NCBI GenBank assembly: GCA_035535195.1
Contig: DATLQK010000012.1
Coordinates: 1-19,424 of the forward strand
DNA: 19,424 nucleotides
Source of the DNA: JACDAN01 sp035535195
Lineage (GTDB): Bacteria > Actinomycetota > Thermoleophilia > Gaiellales > Gaiellaceae
Direction of reading: 5' to 3'
This document shows positions 1 to 10,530 of this stretch, one piece after another. The notes beneath the pieces were generated by a model that saw only the letters and a list, made by a program, of their open reading frames with translations, did no database searches and was not told the DNA's origin. The position numbers and the translations under genes were made by a program. Each line of letters begins with the position of its first letter. Within the stretch, counting starts at the first letter, position 1.

Positions 1-98
1 GCGACGCGAGTGGTCCATGTAGCGCGACAGGATCTCTTTGCGCTCTGCAGCGTCCACGACCCACGTATCGGCCGCCTGTGGATAAAGCTGAACTCCCC
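1..98. other. Region downstream of the ABC operon; possible start of a minus-strand gene
   Basis: No complete gene fits. On the minus strand one frame is open from just after the ATPase stop to the window edge, and its last part reads as a plausible protein (VDAAERKEILSRYMDHSRR) with mostly G/C third positions. A GTG at 57-55 or an ATG at 18-16 could start it, but neither has a convincing ribosome binding site. The segment also holds a perfect consensus DnaA-box 9-mer, TTATCCACA on minus (77-85). No terminator hairpin is visible after the ATPase stop, so the operon may continue to the left. Confidence 0.25.
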
Positions 99-1213
<1,115 letters not shown>

Positions 1214-1217
<4 letters not shown>

Positions 1218-2227
1218 TTCGCGAGCGCCGCCTCGCGCGACCGCTGCCACTCCTCCCCCGGCACAGGGTTGAAGCAGGCGACCAGGTGGCCGGGCTCAAG
1301 CTCGACGAGCGGCGGCACCGACTTGCTCGACTCCTCGACGTCGTAGCGGCACCGCGGCTGGAACGGGCAGGCCCGCGGCGGCGAGAGCATGTCGCGCGGG
1401 TTGCCCTCGATCGGATGGAGCGCGGACTTCCGTGCGGCGTCGAGACGCGGGACGCTCTGGAGCAGGCCGAGCGTGTATGGGTGGCGCGGCCGCTCGAAGA
1501 CCTGCCGCGCGGAGCCGGTCTCCATGAACATCCCGCCGTACATCACGTTCACGCGCTGGCACATCCCCGCGACCACGCCGAGGTCATGCGTGATCAGGAT
1601 CAGCGCAGTGTTCCGCTCGGCGACGAGCTCGCGAAGCAGGTCGAGGATCTGCGCCTGGATCGTGACGTCGAGTGCGGTCGTCGGCTCGTCGGCGATCAGC
1701 AGCTTCGGCTCGCAGGCCAGCGCCATGGCGATCATCGCCCGCTGCCGCATCCCGCCCGAGAACTGGTGCGGGTAGTCCTTGAGCCGCGTCTTCGCCCCCG
1801 GGATGCCAACGCGGTCGATCAGCTCGGCCGCGCGCTTGTTCGCTTCGCTCCGGTCCATCCCGAAGTGCGTCTCGAGCGGCTCGCGGATCTGGCTCCCGAT
1901 CGTGAGCACCGGGTTCAGGCTCGTCATCGGGTCCTGGAAGATCATCGCGATCTCCTTGCCGCGGATCGTCCGCAGGTCGTCGTCCGAGAGCTGCAGCAGG
2001 TCCTGGCCGCCGAACATCGCCGTGCCCGCGGTCGCGCGGCCGGCGCGCGGGAGGATTCCGAGCAGGGCGAGCGAGGTGACGCTTTTCCCGCAACCCGACT
2101 CGCCGACGATCCCGAGCGTCTCGCCGGGTGCGATGTCGAACGAGACCCCGTTGACGGCGTGAATGATCCCGCGCCCGGTCCAGAACCGGATCTCGAGGCC
2201 GTCGACGGAGAGGAGCGGCCTACGCAT
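1214..2227 (-). CDS. dppD: Peptide-type ABC transporter ATP-binding protein (DppD/OppD family)
   Basis: This 337-residue cytoplasmic ATPase is the partner subunit of the importer. Walker A GESGCGKS (42-49, K48) is intact. It has Q98 in the Q-loop, signature FSGGM (156-160, the usual form in OppD-type proteins), Walker B LLIADEP (D180, E181) and His214. The C-terminal oligo_HPY segment has Cys287, 293 and 318. ATG 2227 follows a GGGAG ribosome binding site by 8 bases. The frame stays open upstream to about 3031, but that part is arginine/proline-rich, antisense-like and overlaps the permease, so it is not coding. The stop overlaps the next ATPase start by 4 bases (ATGA), indicating coupling. 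The ribosome binding site lies in one arm of an inverted repeat whose other arm covers the upstream permease stop. Confidence 0.94.
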
Positions 2228-2228
2228 G

Positions 2229-2333
2229 CCTAGCGCTCCCGGGTCGTCGCTGGGGGTGCGGCGCCAGCTGCGGCAGGCGGTGGCGGAGCCGGGCTCCGCC
2301 CGGCGGGAGCTCCTGCCGGCCAGGAGCGCTAGG
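2229..2333 (-). repeat. Inverted-repeat element across the permease/ATPase junction
   Basis: A perfect 11-base inverted repeat (CCTAGCGCTCC at 2229-2239, GGAGCGCTAGG at 2323-2333) brackets the 101-base gap between the DppC-like stop and the DppD-like start. Inside are a 7-base pair of arms (2271-2277 with 2312-2318), a perfect 8-base hairpin with a 3-base loop (2282-2300) and a near-perfect palindrome around 2301-2320. In the mRNA one outer arm contains the permease stop codon and the other contains the GGAG of the ATPase ribosome binding site. The repeat itself is seen directly. Its role, as translational coupling, RNA processing or a REP-like element, is inference. Confidence 0.6.
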
Positions 2334-3249
2334 CGCGACCACGGAACCTCGGGTCGAGGGCCTCGCGAAGCCCGTCTCCGATTAAGTTGAACCCGAGGAC
2401 GGAGATCACGATCACGGTGCCGGGGATGAGCGCCAGGTGCGGCGCCGTCTGGAGGTACCTCGTCGTTTCGGTGAGCATCGTCCCCCACTCCGGCGTCGCC
2501 GGATCCTGGGGCCCGAGGCCGAGGAAGCCGAGGGCGGCGACGTCGATGATCGCCGTCGCCATCGCCAGGGTGCCCTGGACGATCACGGGCGAGATCGAGT
2601 TCGGGATGATGTGCGCGCCGAGGATGGCGCGGCCAGGGACACCGATCGACCGTGCTGCCAGGACGTAGTCCGCCTCCCTGGTCGCGAGGATCGAGCCGCG
2701 TAAGAGCCGGGCGAAGATCGGAATCTGCGTGACGCCGACCGCGATCATGATCTGCCAGATCCCCTGGCCCAGGACGGCGACGAGCCCGATCGCCAGGAGC
2801 AGGCCCGGGATCGAGAGCATGATGTCCGTGGCGCGCATGATCAGCGAGTCGACCCACCCCCCGAAGTAGCCGGCGAGCGCGCCGAAGAAGAGTCCGACCG
2901 ATAGGCCGACGGCGACGGAGACGAGGCCGATCGCGAGGGAGTAGCGGGCGCCGTAGACGACGCGCGAGAAGACATCGCGGCCCTGCTCGTCGAGGCCGAA
3001 GAGGTGCTCGGGCGAGGGGCCGGGACAGCACACGGGGCCGCGCCGGTTCAGGAGGTCGTCGACGCCGGCGCCGCGCGGATCCTCCGGCGCGATGATCGGC
3101 GCGAAGATCGCCAAGCAGAGGAAGATCCCGACGAGCACGAAGCCCGCGATCGCGCCGGGGTTCCGCCGCAGCCGGCGCCAGGCCTCGCTCCAGAGGCCGC
3201 TCGGCGCCTCGAGTTGGATCTCTTGCGCTTCTGCCTGGGCGATGCTCAC
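2329..3249 (-). CDS. dppC: Peptide-type ABC transporter permease (DppC/OppC family)
   Basis: This is one of two inner-membrane subunits of the importer, 306 residues. An OppC-type N-terminal hydrophobic segment (about 33-53) is followed by the core permease with further transmembrane helices at roughly 103-125, 145-180, 220-245 and 275-292. The cytoplasmic EAA-type coupling loop is at about 191-216 (READYVLAARSIGVPGRAIL). The C-terminus GDGLREALDPRFRG is characteristic of the family. The start is GTG 3249, overlapping the upstream permease stop as GTGA. The stop TAG at 2329-2331 lies in an arm of the junction inverted repeat. Cys74 and Cys75 fall in the external loop after the first helix. 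Confidence 0.95.
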   Translation of the reverse strand: MSIAQAEAQEIQLEAPSGLWSEAWRRLRRNPGAIAGFVLVGIFLCLAIFAPIIAPEDPRGAGVDDLLNRRGPVCCPGPSPEHLFGLDEQGRDVFSRVVYGARYSLAIGLVSVAVGLSVGLFFGALAGYFGGWVDSLIMRATDIMLSIPGLLLAIGLVAVLGQGIWQIMIAVGVTQIPIFARLLRGSILATREADYVLAARSIGVPGRAILGAHIIPNSISPVIVQGTLAMATAIIDVAALGFLGLGPQDPATPEWGTMLTETTRYLQTAPHLALIPGTVIVISVLGFNLIGDGLREALDPRFRGRA

Positions 3250-4250
3250 GAGACGCGGATCCGCGGGTTGATCAGCGCGTACGAGATGTCGACCACCAGG
3301 TTGACCGTCACGAACACGAGGGAGACGAAGAGGATCCCGCCCTGCAGGATCGGGTAGTCACGCTGCCGGATCGCCTCGACGAGCCAGGTGCCCATCCCCG
3401 GGAAGGCGAAGATCGTCTCGGTCAGCACCGCGCCGGAGAGCAGCAGGCCCGTCTGCAGGCCGATGATCGTCGTGATCGGGAGCAGCGCGTTCCGGAAGAT
3501 GTGGCGAATGTCGACCTGCCGCGGCGGCAGGCCCTTCGCGCGCGCAGTGCGGACGTAGTCCTCGTTCTGGACGTCGAGCACGGCGGCGCGGGTGATCCGG
3601 GCGATGATCGCCAGCGGAATCGAACCGAGCGCGATCGCCGGGAGGATCAGGTGCTTGCTCACGTCCCAGAACGCCTCCGGGTCGCCCGCCAGGATCGCGT
3701 CGACGAGGTAGAAGTTCGTCGGGTGCGGGATGTCGATCAGGACGGAGATCCGCCCCACCGTCGGTAAGAGCCCGAGCTTCACCGCGAAGACGTACTTGAG
3801 CAGGATCGCCAGGAAGAAGACGGGGATCGAGATCCCGATGAGCGACGTGACAAGGCTCGCGTGGTCGACCCACGTGCCGTATCGCTTGGCCGCGACGAAG
3901 CCGAGCGGGATCCCGAAGACGGTTGCGAAGATCAGCGCCGCGACGGTCAGCTCGATCGTGGCGGGGAAACGCTCCTTCAGCTCGTCGGTGACCGGCCGGC
4001 GGGAACGGATCGTCGTGCCGAGGTCGCCCTCGGCCACCGTCTTGACGTAGCGCCAGTACTGGACATAGATCGGCTTGTCGAGGCCGTACTGGCGCTCGAT
4101 CCGCGCGACGGACTCGGGTGTGGCGCGCTCGCCGAGCAGCGACACAGCGGGGCTGGCCGGCAGCGCCCGGACCCAGAGGAAGACGAGGATCGAGAGCCCG
4201 ACGAGGATCGGGAACAAGAGGAGCAGGCGGCGGATGACGAAGCGCAACAT
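3246..4250 (-). CDS. dppB: Peptide-type ABC transporter permease (DppB/OppB family)
   Basis: The other membrane subunit of the importer, 334 residues, normal for the family. The first transmembrane segment spans about 8-29 after a short basic N-terminus. Further helices lie at about 99-121, 132-157, 198-220, 258-280 and 304-325. The EAA loop is at about 230-258 (EDYVRTARAKGLPPRQVDIRH), and the protein ends NPRIRVS as expected for DppB-like proteins. ATG 4250 is used; the only ribosome binding site candidate is AGGG just upstream, with very short spacing. The start codon lies in the loop of a perfect 16-base stem-loop, whose 3' arm is coding sequence for residues 5-10. It is 53 bases downstream of the binding-protein gene and overlaps the next permease by 4 bases. 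Confidence 0.95.
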   Translation of the reverse strand: MLRFVIRRLLLLFPILVGLSILVFLWVRALPASPAVSLLGERATPESVARIERQYGLDKPIYVQYWRYVKTVAEGDLGTTIRSRRPVTDELKERFPATIELTVAALIFATVFGIPLGFVAAKRYGTWVDHASLVTSLIGISIPVFFLAILLKYVFAVKLGLLPTVGRISVLIDIPHPTNFYLVDAILAGDPEAFWDVSKHLILPAIALGSIPLAIIARITRAAVLDVQNEDYVRTARAKGLPPRQVDIRHIFRNALLPITTIIGLQTGLLLSGAVLTETIFAFPGMGTWLVEAIRQRDYPILQGGILFVSLVFVTVNLVVDISYALINPRIRVS

Positions 4251-4273
4251 CGCCCTACATCCGCCGCCTGCTC
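4221..4273 (-). promoter_or_regulatory. 16-base perfect stem-loop presenting the dppB start codon
   Basis: Bases 4221-4236 (GAGCAGGCGGCGGATG) and 4258-4273 (CATCCGCCGCCTGCTC) are exact reverse complements separated by 21 bases. In the minus-strand mRNA the loop carries AGGG and the AUG (4248-4250) of the DppB-like permease. The downstream arm is codons 5-10 of that gene and the upstream arm lies in the intergenic spacer after the binding-protein gene. Such a GC-rich stem would be very stable. Plausible roles are limiting permease translation relative to the binding protein, or protecting the upstream message from 3' decay; both are inference. Confidence 0.6.
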
Positions 4274-4303
4274 GCTCTCGTTAGCTTCTGCTGTGCCTCC
4301 GTG

Positions 4304-5971
4304 CTATCCGATCGTGACCGTCGAGAAGAGCTCGTTCGTGGTCGGGCTCGGAATGAACCCGTTCACGTCCTTCCGGAAGGCGAGCGCCGGCTTGGTGTGC
4401 GCGTACGGGACCGCCGGGAGCTCTTCCATGATCCGCCGGTTCGCCTCCTTGTACTGGTCGATCCGCTTCGCCCGGTCCGCCTCGGCCTCGGCGGTGTCGA
4501 GCATCTTGAACAGCGTCGGGTCACGGAAGCCGAACTGCGGGCTGTAGTCCTGGAAGAACGTCCCGATGAAGTTGTCCGCATCGGCGAAGTCGCCCGTCCA
4601 CCCGATCAGGTGGAGGTCGCCGGCGGTCCCCTCGTCGACCCGCCCGAGGTAGTCCGGATCCCACGGTGCTGTGTGCGGGACGACCTTGAAGCCGGACTTG
4701 TTCAGGCTCGCGGAGAAGGCCTCGAAGTTGTTCTTCGGGTTCGGCATGTACGGCCGTGACACGTCGCTCGGGTACCAGAAGTCGACCTTGAGCGGCATCT
4801 TCACGCCGGCCTCCTGCAGGAGTTGCTTCGCCTTGGCCGGGTCGTACTTGTACTCCGTGACGTCGTCGGCGTAGCCCTCGACCTCGGGCGGCATCATCTC
4901 CTTGGCGACCACGCCGCGGCCGCCGTAGAAGTTGTTGACGACGGCCTCACGGTCCAGCCCGTAGGCGATCGCCTGCCGCACCTTGAGGTTGTCGAACGGC
5001 GCCTTCTTCTGGTTGATGCCGACATAAGCGACGTTGAACGCAGGGCGGTCGAGGATCTTCAGGTTGTCGTCCCCCTGGATCGTCGCGACGTCCTGCGGCT
5101 CGACCAGGTCGTAACCCTGGATCTCGTCGTTCTGAAGCGCTTGGAGCCGCGCCGCGTTGTCGGCGATCGGCCGGATGATCAGCTGGTCGAGCTTGGCCTT
5201 GTCGCCCCAGTAACCGTCGAAGCGCTTCAGGACGAGCCGGTCCTCACGGGTCCACGAGACGAACTCGAACGGGCCGGTGCCGATCGGGTGCTCCGTCCCG
5301 AACGTCCCACTCGGCTTGAACCCGGTGTCCGGGTCGAGCGTGCCGGCGTCCGCGTTGTACTTCTTCAGCGCGGTCGGGCTCGCGATCGAGAACGCCTGCT
5401 GCACGAGGGCACCTAGCAGCGAGGCTGACGGCTTCGTCAGCGTGACCACGGCCGTCGTCGGGTTCCTCGCCTCGCAGCTCTTGTACAGCGGAGGCGAGGC
5501 GTCGGGGCTCTCGTTCTTCTTGAAGCCGCCGAAGAACGCACCGTAGTAGTAGCTCGCACTCGGGCTCTGCAGCGGACCCTTGAAGTTGTACCAACGGTCG
5601 AAGTTGGCACAGACCGCCGCAGCGTTGAAGTCGGTGCCGTCATGGAACTTCACGCCCTCGCGGAGCGAGAACGTGTAGGTCTTGGCGTCCGGGCTCACCT
5701 CCCAGTCGGTGGCCAGACCGGGCTCGAGCTCCGTTGTCCCTGGCTTCAGGTTGATCAGGGTCTCGAAGATCTGGGTGATGACACGGATCGACTCGCCGTC
5801 CGAGACGAGCGCTCCGTCCAGCGAGACCGGGTCAGCGGCGCCGGCGAAGACGAGCGTGCCGCCCGACTTCCCACCGCCTTCGCTCGCGTTGTCGTCGCTC
5901 CCCCCGCAACCGGCGGCCATCACCAGCGCCGTCGCAAAGAGCAGCAGGATCCTCCAGGACGATCGGGCCAC
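4304..5971 (-). CDS. Lipoprotein substrate-binding protein of peptide-type ABC importer (SBP family 5)
   Basis: Extracytoplasmic binding protein of the importer, 555 residues, first gene of the operon. A lipoprotein signal peptide (hydrophobic 8-18, lipobox AAGC with Cys22) is followed by a Gly/Ser-rich linker. Family hallmarks are DWEVSPDAKTYTFSLREGVK (about 89-108) then FHDGTDF, the GTGPFEFVSW strand (about 231-240) and VRQAIAYGLDREAVV (331-345). The start is GTG 5971, preceded by a strong AAGGAGG four bases upstream. Ligand specificity cannot be read from sequence; peptides, nickel or other solutes are all known for this family. The operon encodes every component an importer needs. Confidence 0.95.
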   Translation of the reverse strand: MARSSWRILLLFATALVMAAGCGGSDDNASEGGGKSGGTLVFAGAADPVSLDGALVSDGESIRVITQIFETLINLKPGTTELEPGLATDWEVSPDAKTYTFSLREGVKFHDGTDFNAAAVCANFDRWYNFKGPLQSPSASYYYGAFFGGFKKNESPDASPPLYKSCEARNPTTAVVTLTKPSASLLGALVQQAFSIASPTALKKYNADAGTLDPDTGFKPSGTFGTEHPIGTGPFEFVSWTREDRLVLKRFDGYWGDKAKLDQLIIRPIADNAARLQALQNDEIQGYDLVEPQDVATIQGDDNLKILDRPAFNVAYVGINQKKAPFDNLKVRQAIAYGLDREAVVNNFYGGRGVVAKEMMPPEVEGYADDVTEYKYDPAKAKQLLQEAGVKMPLKVDFWYPSDVSRPYMPNPKNNFEAFSASLNKSGFKVVPHTAPWDPDYLGRVDEGTAGDLHLIGWTGDFADADNFIGTFFQDYSPQFGFRDPTLFKMLDTAEAEADRAKRIDQYKEANRRIMEELPAVPYAHTKPALAFRKDVNGFIPSPTTNELFSTVTIG

Positions 5972-6006
5972 GTTTCCTCCTTGTCTCTAAGCCACGCGGA
6001 GCGGCA

Positions 6007-6012
6007 AGTATA
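6007..6012 (-). promoter_or_regulatory. Candidate -10 element of the ABC importer operon
   Basis: On the minus strand TATACT lies 35 bases upstream of the GTG start of the binding-protein gene, in the 98-base divergent gap. It is one of few AT-rich hexamers in the area. No good -35 is seen at 16-18 bases, so this is a weak call. Confidence 0.3.
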
Positions 6013-6069
6013 GGAAGGGACGTCGGCAAATTCGTTTGGTTGGAGCGAGGGCGGGGGAACGCTCCCTCC

Positions 6070-6240
6070 ATGCGCCGCACCAGCTTCCTCTTCTTGATCT
6101 ACCTCGTCATCGGCGTGATCGTCGCCTACTCCGAGGACTACCTCGAGAACGTCGACCACACCAAGCGGCTGATCTCAGCGATCCTCGCCGTCGTGCTCTG
6201 GCCCCTGATCCTGGTCGGCTTCGACGTCAAGATCACGTAA
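6070..6240 (+). CDS. Small two-helix membrane protein, function unknown
   Basis: A 56-residue protein with two hydrophobic segments, roughly residues 5-20 (SFLFLIYLVIGVIVAY) and 36-51 (AILAVVLWPLILVGFD), joined by an acidic/polar stretch EDYLENVDHTKR. That pattern is consistent with a helical hairpin in the inner membrane. The frame can be extended to TTG 6040, but the 10 extra residues look like untranslated leader, so ATG 6070 is preferred. The ribosome binding site is weak. The stop is followed after 3 bases by a perfect 11-base terminator hairpin, supporting a real transcription unit. It diverges from the ABC operon and converges on the sigma factor gene. I do not recognise the family. 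Confidence 0.65.
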   Translation: MRRTSFLFLIYLVIGVIVAYSEDYLENVDHTKRLISAILAVVLWPLILVGFDVKIT

Positions 6241-6243
6241 CGC

Positions 6244-6270
6244 CAAGAGCGCGGCGATACCGCGCTCTTG
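6244..6270. terminator. Bidirectional hairpin terminator
   Basis: A perfect 11-base stem, CAAGAGCGCGG with CCGCGCTCTTG, closes a 5-base loop (CGATA). It lies 3 bases after the small membrane protein gene and 27 bases after the convergent sigma factor gene. No T-tract follows on either side, which is common for hairpin terminators in high-GC genomes. Confidence 0.75.
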
Positions 6271-6297
6271 TGCTCGGATTCGGGATTCCTGTTCGGG

Positions 6298-7371
6298 CTA
6301 GTTCGCCGAGACGGCGGCCAGGTCGCGCAACGCGGCCAGCCGGGCCAGCGCCTGCGCCTCGAGCTGCCGGACGCGCTCGCGCGTCAGGTCGAGCTCGTGG
6401 CCGATCGCCTCGAGCGTCCAGGGCTCGCCCTCGAAGCCGAAGCGAAGCTCGAGGATTCGCCGCTCGCGCTCGGGCAGCGCGTCCAGCGCCCGCCGGACAC
6501 CCTGCTTGCGAAGCGACTCCTCGGCCTCCTCGAACGGATCCGCGGCCTCGCGGTCGGCGAAGAGGTCGCCGAGCTCGCCCTCGTCGTCTGCGCCGACAGT
6601 CTGGTTCAGCGAGACCGACGCATGCGCGGCGCCGAGCGCCTCGTCGACGTGCTGCATCGGCAGACCCGTCGCCTCGGCCAGCTCGTCCTTCGTCGCCTCG
6701 CGGCCGAGCTCCACCTCGAGCCGGCGTGCCGCACGCGACAGCTTCTGCTGCCGCTCGACGACGTGGACCGGCACACGGATCGTCCGCGCGTGGTTCGCCA
6801 CGGCGCGCTGCACCGACTGGCGGATCCACCAGGTCGCGTAGGTCGAGAACTTGAACCCGCGGCGCCAGTCGAACTTCTCGACCGCGCGGTTCAGGCCGAG
6901 CGTGCCTTCCTGGATCAGATCGAGGAAGGGGACGCCAAGACCGCGGTAGCCCTTGGCGATCGAGACGACCAGACGGAGGTTCGACTCGATCATCTCTCGC
7001 TTGGCGATCAGGTCGCCGCGCTCGATGCGCTTGGCGAGCGCGACCTCCTCGGCCGCCGTCAGCAGCTTGTGGCGGCCGACGTCGGCCAGGAAGAGCTGCA
7101 GGCTGTCGGCCGACCCGACGACCGCGTCGGGGTCCGGCTGCTTCTGCTCCACCTTCTCTGCCTTCTCGCTCTCGGCGCGCGCTTCGCGCACCTCGAGGCC
7201 GATCGCCTCGAGCTCGCGCGTGAGCTGTTCGATCTCCTCTTCGCCGAGGTCGTGCTCAACCGCAAATGCCTCGAGCTCGATCGGCTCGATGTGGCCGCGC
7301 TCCTCACCCTGCTCGATGAAGGGGCGCGCCTGTTCGCTCTCCAGAAGTTCCTGCAGCTGATGCTGTGTCAA
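6298..7371 (-). CDS. sigA: RNA polymerase sigma-70 factor, primary (SigA/RpoD) type
   Basis: Directs RNA polymerase to promoters. It is 357 residues with the full primary-type layout: region 1.1-like segment (about 5-62), acidic/charged linker, region 1.2 (88-120), region 2 (125-195, including the canonical DLIQEGTLGL and FKFSTYATWWIRQ motifs), region 3 (205-285) and region 4 helix-turn-helix (292-346, WTLEAIGHELDLTRERVRQLE). The C-terminus departs slightly from the usual RQIEAKAL form (RQLEAQAL), so a group 2 paralogue is possible. The longest start is TTG 7371, preceded by AAAGGG and GAGAG. The exact start is uncertain because the frame is open further upstream without ATG, GTG or TTG. Confidence 0.93.
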   Translation of the reverse strand: MTQHQLQELLESEQARPFIEQGEERGHIEPIELEAFAVEHDLGEEEIEQLTRELEAIGLEVREARAESEKAEKVEQKQPDPDAVVGSADSLQLFLADVGRHKLLTAAEEVALAKRIERGDLIAKREMIESNLRLVVSIAKGYRGLGVPFLDLIQEGTLGLNRAVEKFDWRRGFKFSTYATWWIRQSVQRAVANHARTIRVPVHVVERQQKLSRAARRLEVELGREATKDELAEATGLPMQHVDEALGAAHASVSLNQTVGADDEGELGDLFADREAADPFEEAEESLRKQGVRRALDALPERERRILELRFGFEGEPWTLEAIGHELDLTRERVRQLEAQALARLAALRDLAAVSAN

Positions 7372-7621
7372 GCGGCTCTCAATCCCTTTCAGTACGTCGC
7401 GGCAACCTACTGACTGTACGAGGCTGGTCGGACCTCAGACCTACGCAATGTATGAGCCTTTTCCTTTTCTTTCCAGGGCTTGAAACCCCAAGCGGGGAGT
7501 TCGTTCGTGACTAACGCGTTGCGCTGTGTGTTTATTCCGTCTGCGCCCGTGCGACGCCCGTAGAACCCCCACTCACTATTACGCGCACGCGGGGGAAAGG
7601 TTTGTTGCGATCTGGTTGTCT
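7372..7621. other. Intergenic leader between topB and the sigma factor gene
   Basis: This 250-base stretch follows the topoisomerase gene and should carry the promoter of the sigma gene (both minus). It is less GC-rich than its surroundings. On minus it holds a purine-rich run (7450-7476), a small CCCC-GCTT-GGGG hairpin (7487-7498) and a C5/G5 pairing (7566-7570 with 7591-7595) that could be a weak terminator for topB. I saw no convincing -35/-10 pair at 17 bases and no credible gene. An open frame crossing it from within topB has arginine-rich, out-of-frame composition. Confidence 0.4.
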
Positions 7622-9841
<2,220 letters not shown>

Positions 9842-9915
9842 GGGTTTGAGGGTAGCGAAGGTTCCTTTCGCCGCCTGCCCCGTAGAGGTGATACTGCCCC
9901 GCCTTGAGCTCGCGG

Positions 9916-10530
9916 ATGTACCACTTCATCGGCGCCGTGACGGCTGGTCCGTTCCGACGTCTGTTCCGGTTCAGGAGCACCGGGGAGGAGAACATTCCGC
10001 GTGAGGGCGGGTTTGTCCTCTCCGCCAATCACATGTCCAATCTTGACCCCTGGCCGCTCGGGATCCCCCTCTATCCCGACCGCCAGCTGCGGTTCATGGC
10101 GAAGTCGGAGATGTATCGGCCGCCGCTGAAGTGGGTGCTCGAGCCGGCCGGCGCCTTCCCCGTCCGGCGTGGCATGGGCGACGAGGAGGCGATGCAGAAG
10201 GCCGTCGAGCTCGCCCGCTCCGGCGAGGTGGTAGCGATCTTCCCGGAAGGCACGCGGCGCAACAAGGGCCGGATCAAGAAGGCGCTCAACAAGAACCTGC
10301 GCGCGAAACCACGGTCGGGCGCGGCGCGCGTGGCGCTCCAGGCGGGCGTGCCGCTGGTGCCGGCGGCGATCGGCGGCACCGAGAGTCTGATGAGACTCGG
10401 ACCGCTGCGGGTCGCCTACGGCCCGCCGATCGAGCTCGACGATCTCAAGGACCTGGAGCTGCGCGAGGCCGCGAAGATCGCCACCAGCCGGCTGATGGAG
10501 GCGATCCACAAGCTCGAAGAGACCCTATGA
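9916..10530 (+). CDS. plsC: 1-acyl-sn-glycerol-3-phosphate acyltransferase family protein
   Basis: Membrane-associated phospholipid acyltransferase of the PlsC family, expected to add the second acyl chain in phosphatidate synthesis; 204 residues from ATG 9916. Motif I NHMSNLD (H39, D44) supplies the catalytic HX4D, motif III is FPEGTRRNKG (109-118), and a proline-rich VPLVPAAIGG matches motif IV. TTG 9904 would add only 4 residues; ATG 9916 matches the typical family start (MY-F----G). No strong ribosome binding site is seen. Its stop overlaps the exonuclease start (ATGA), beginning a four-gene overlapping run. Other acyltransferases of this superfamily cannot be excluded, so the symbol is tentative. 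Confidence 0.88.
   Translation: MYHFIGAVTAGPFRRLFRFRSTGEENIPREGGFVLSANHMSNLDPWPLGIPLYPDRQLRFMAKSEMYRPPLKWVLEPAGAFPVRRGMGDEEAMQKAVELARSGEVVAIFPEGTRRNKGRIKKALNKNLRAKPRSGAARVALQAGVPLVPAAIGGTESLMRLGPLRVAYGPPIELDDLKDLELREAAKIATSRLMEAIHKLEETL

Noticed and set aside
2228..3031. N-terminal extension of the DppD-like ATPase frame (605 codons in total)
   Set aside because: The extension is Arg/Pro-rich, overlaps the well-supported permease gene in another frame, and the ATPase family starts at ATG 2227 with a good ribosome binding site.
7566..7595. C5/G5 hairpin as terminator of topB
   Set aside because: The stem is short and the loop about 20 bases, so it is mentioned only as a weak possibility within the leader region.
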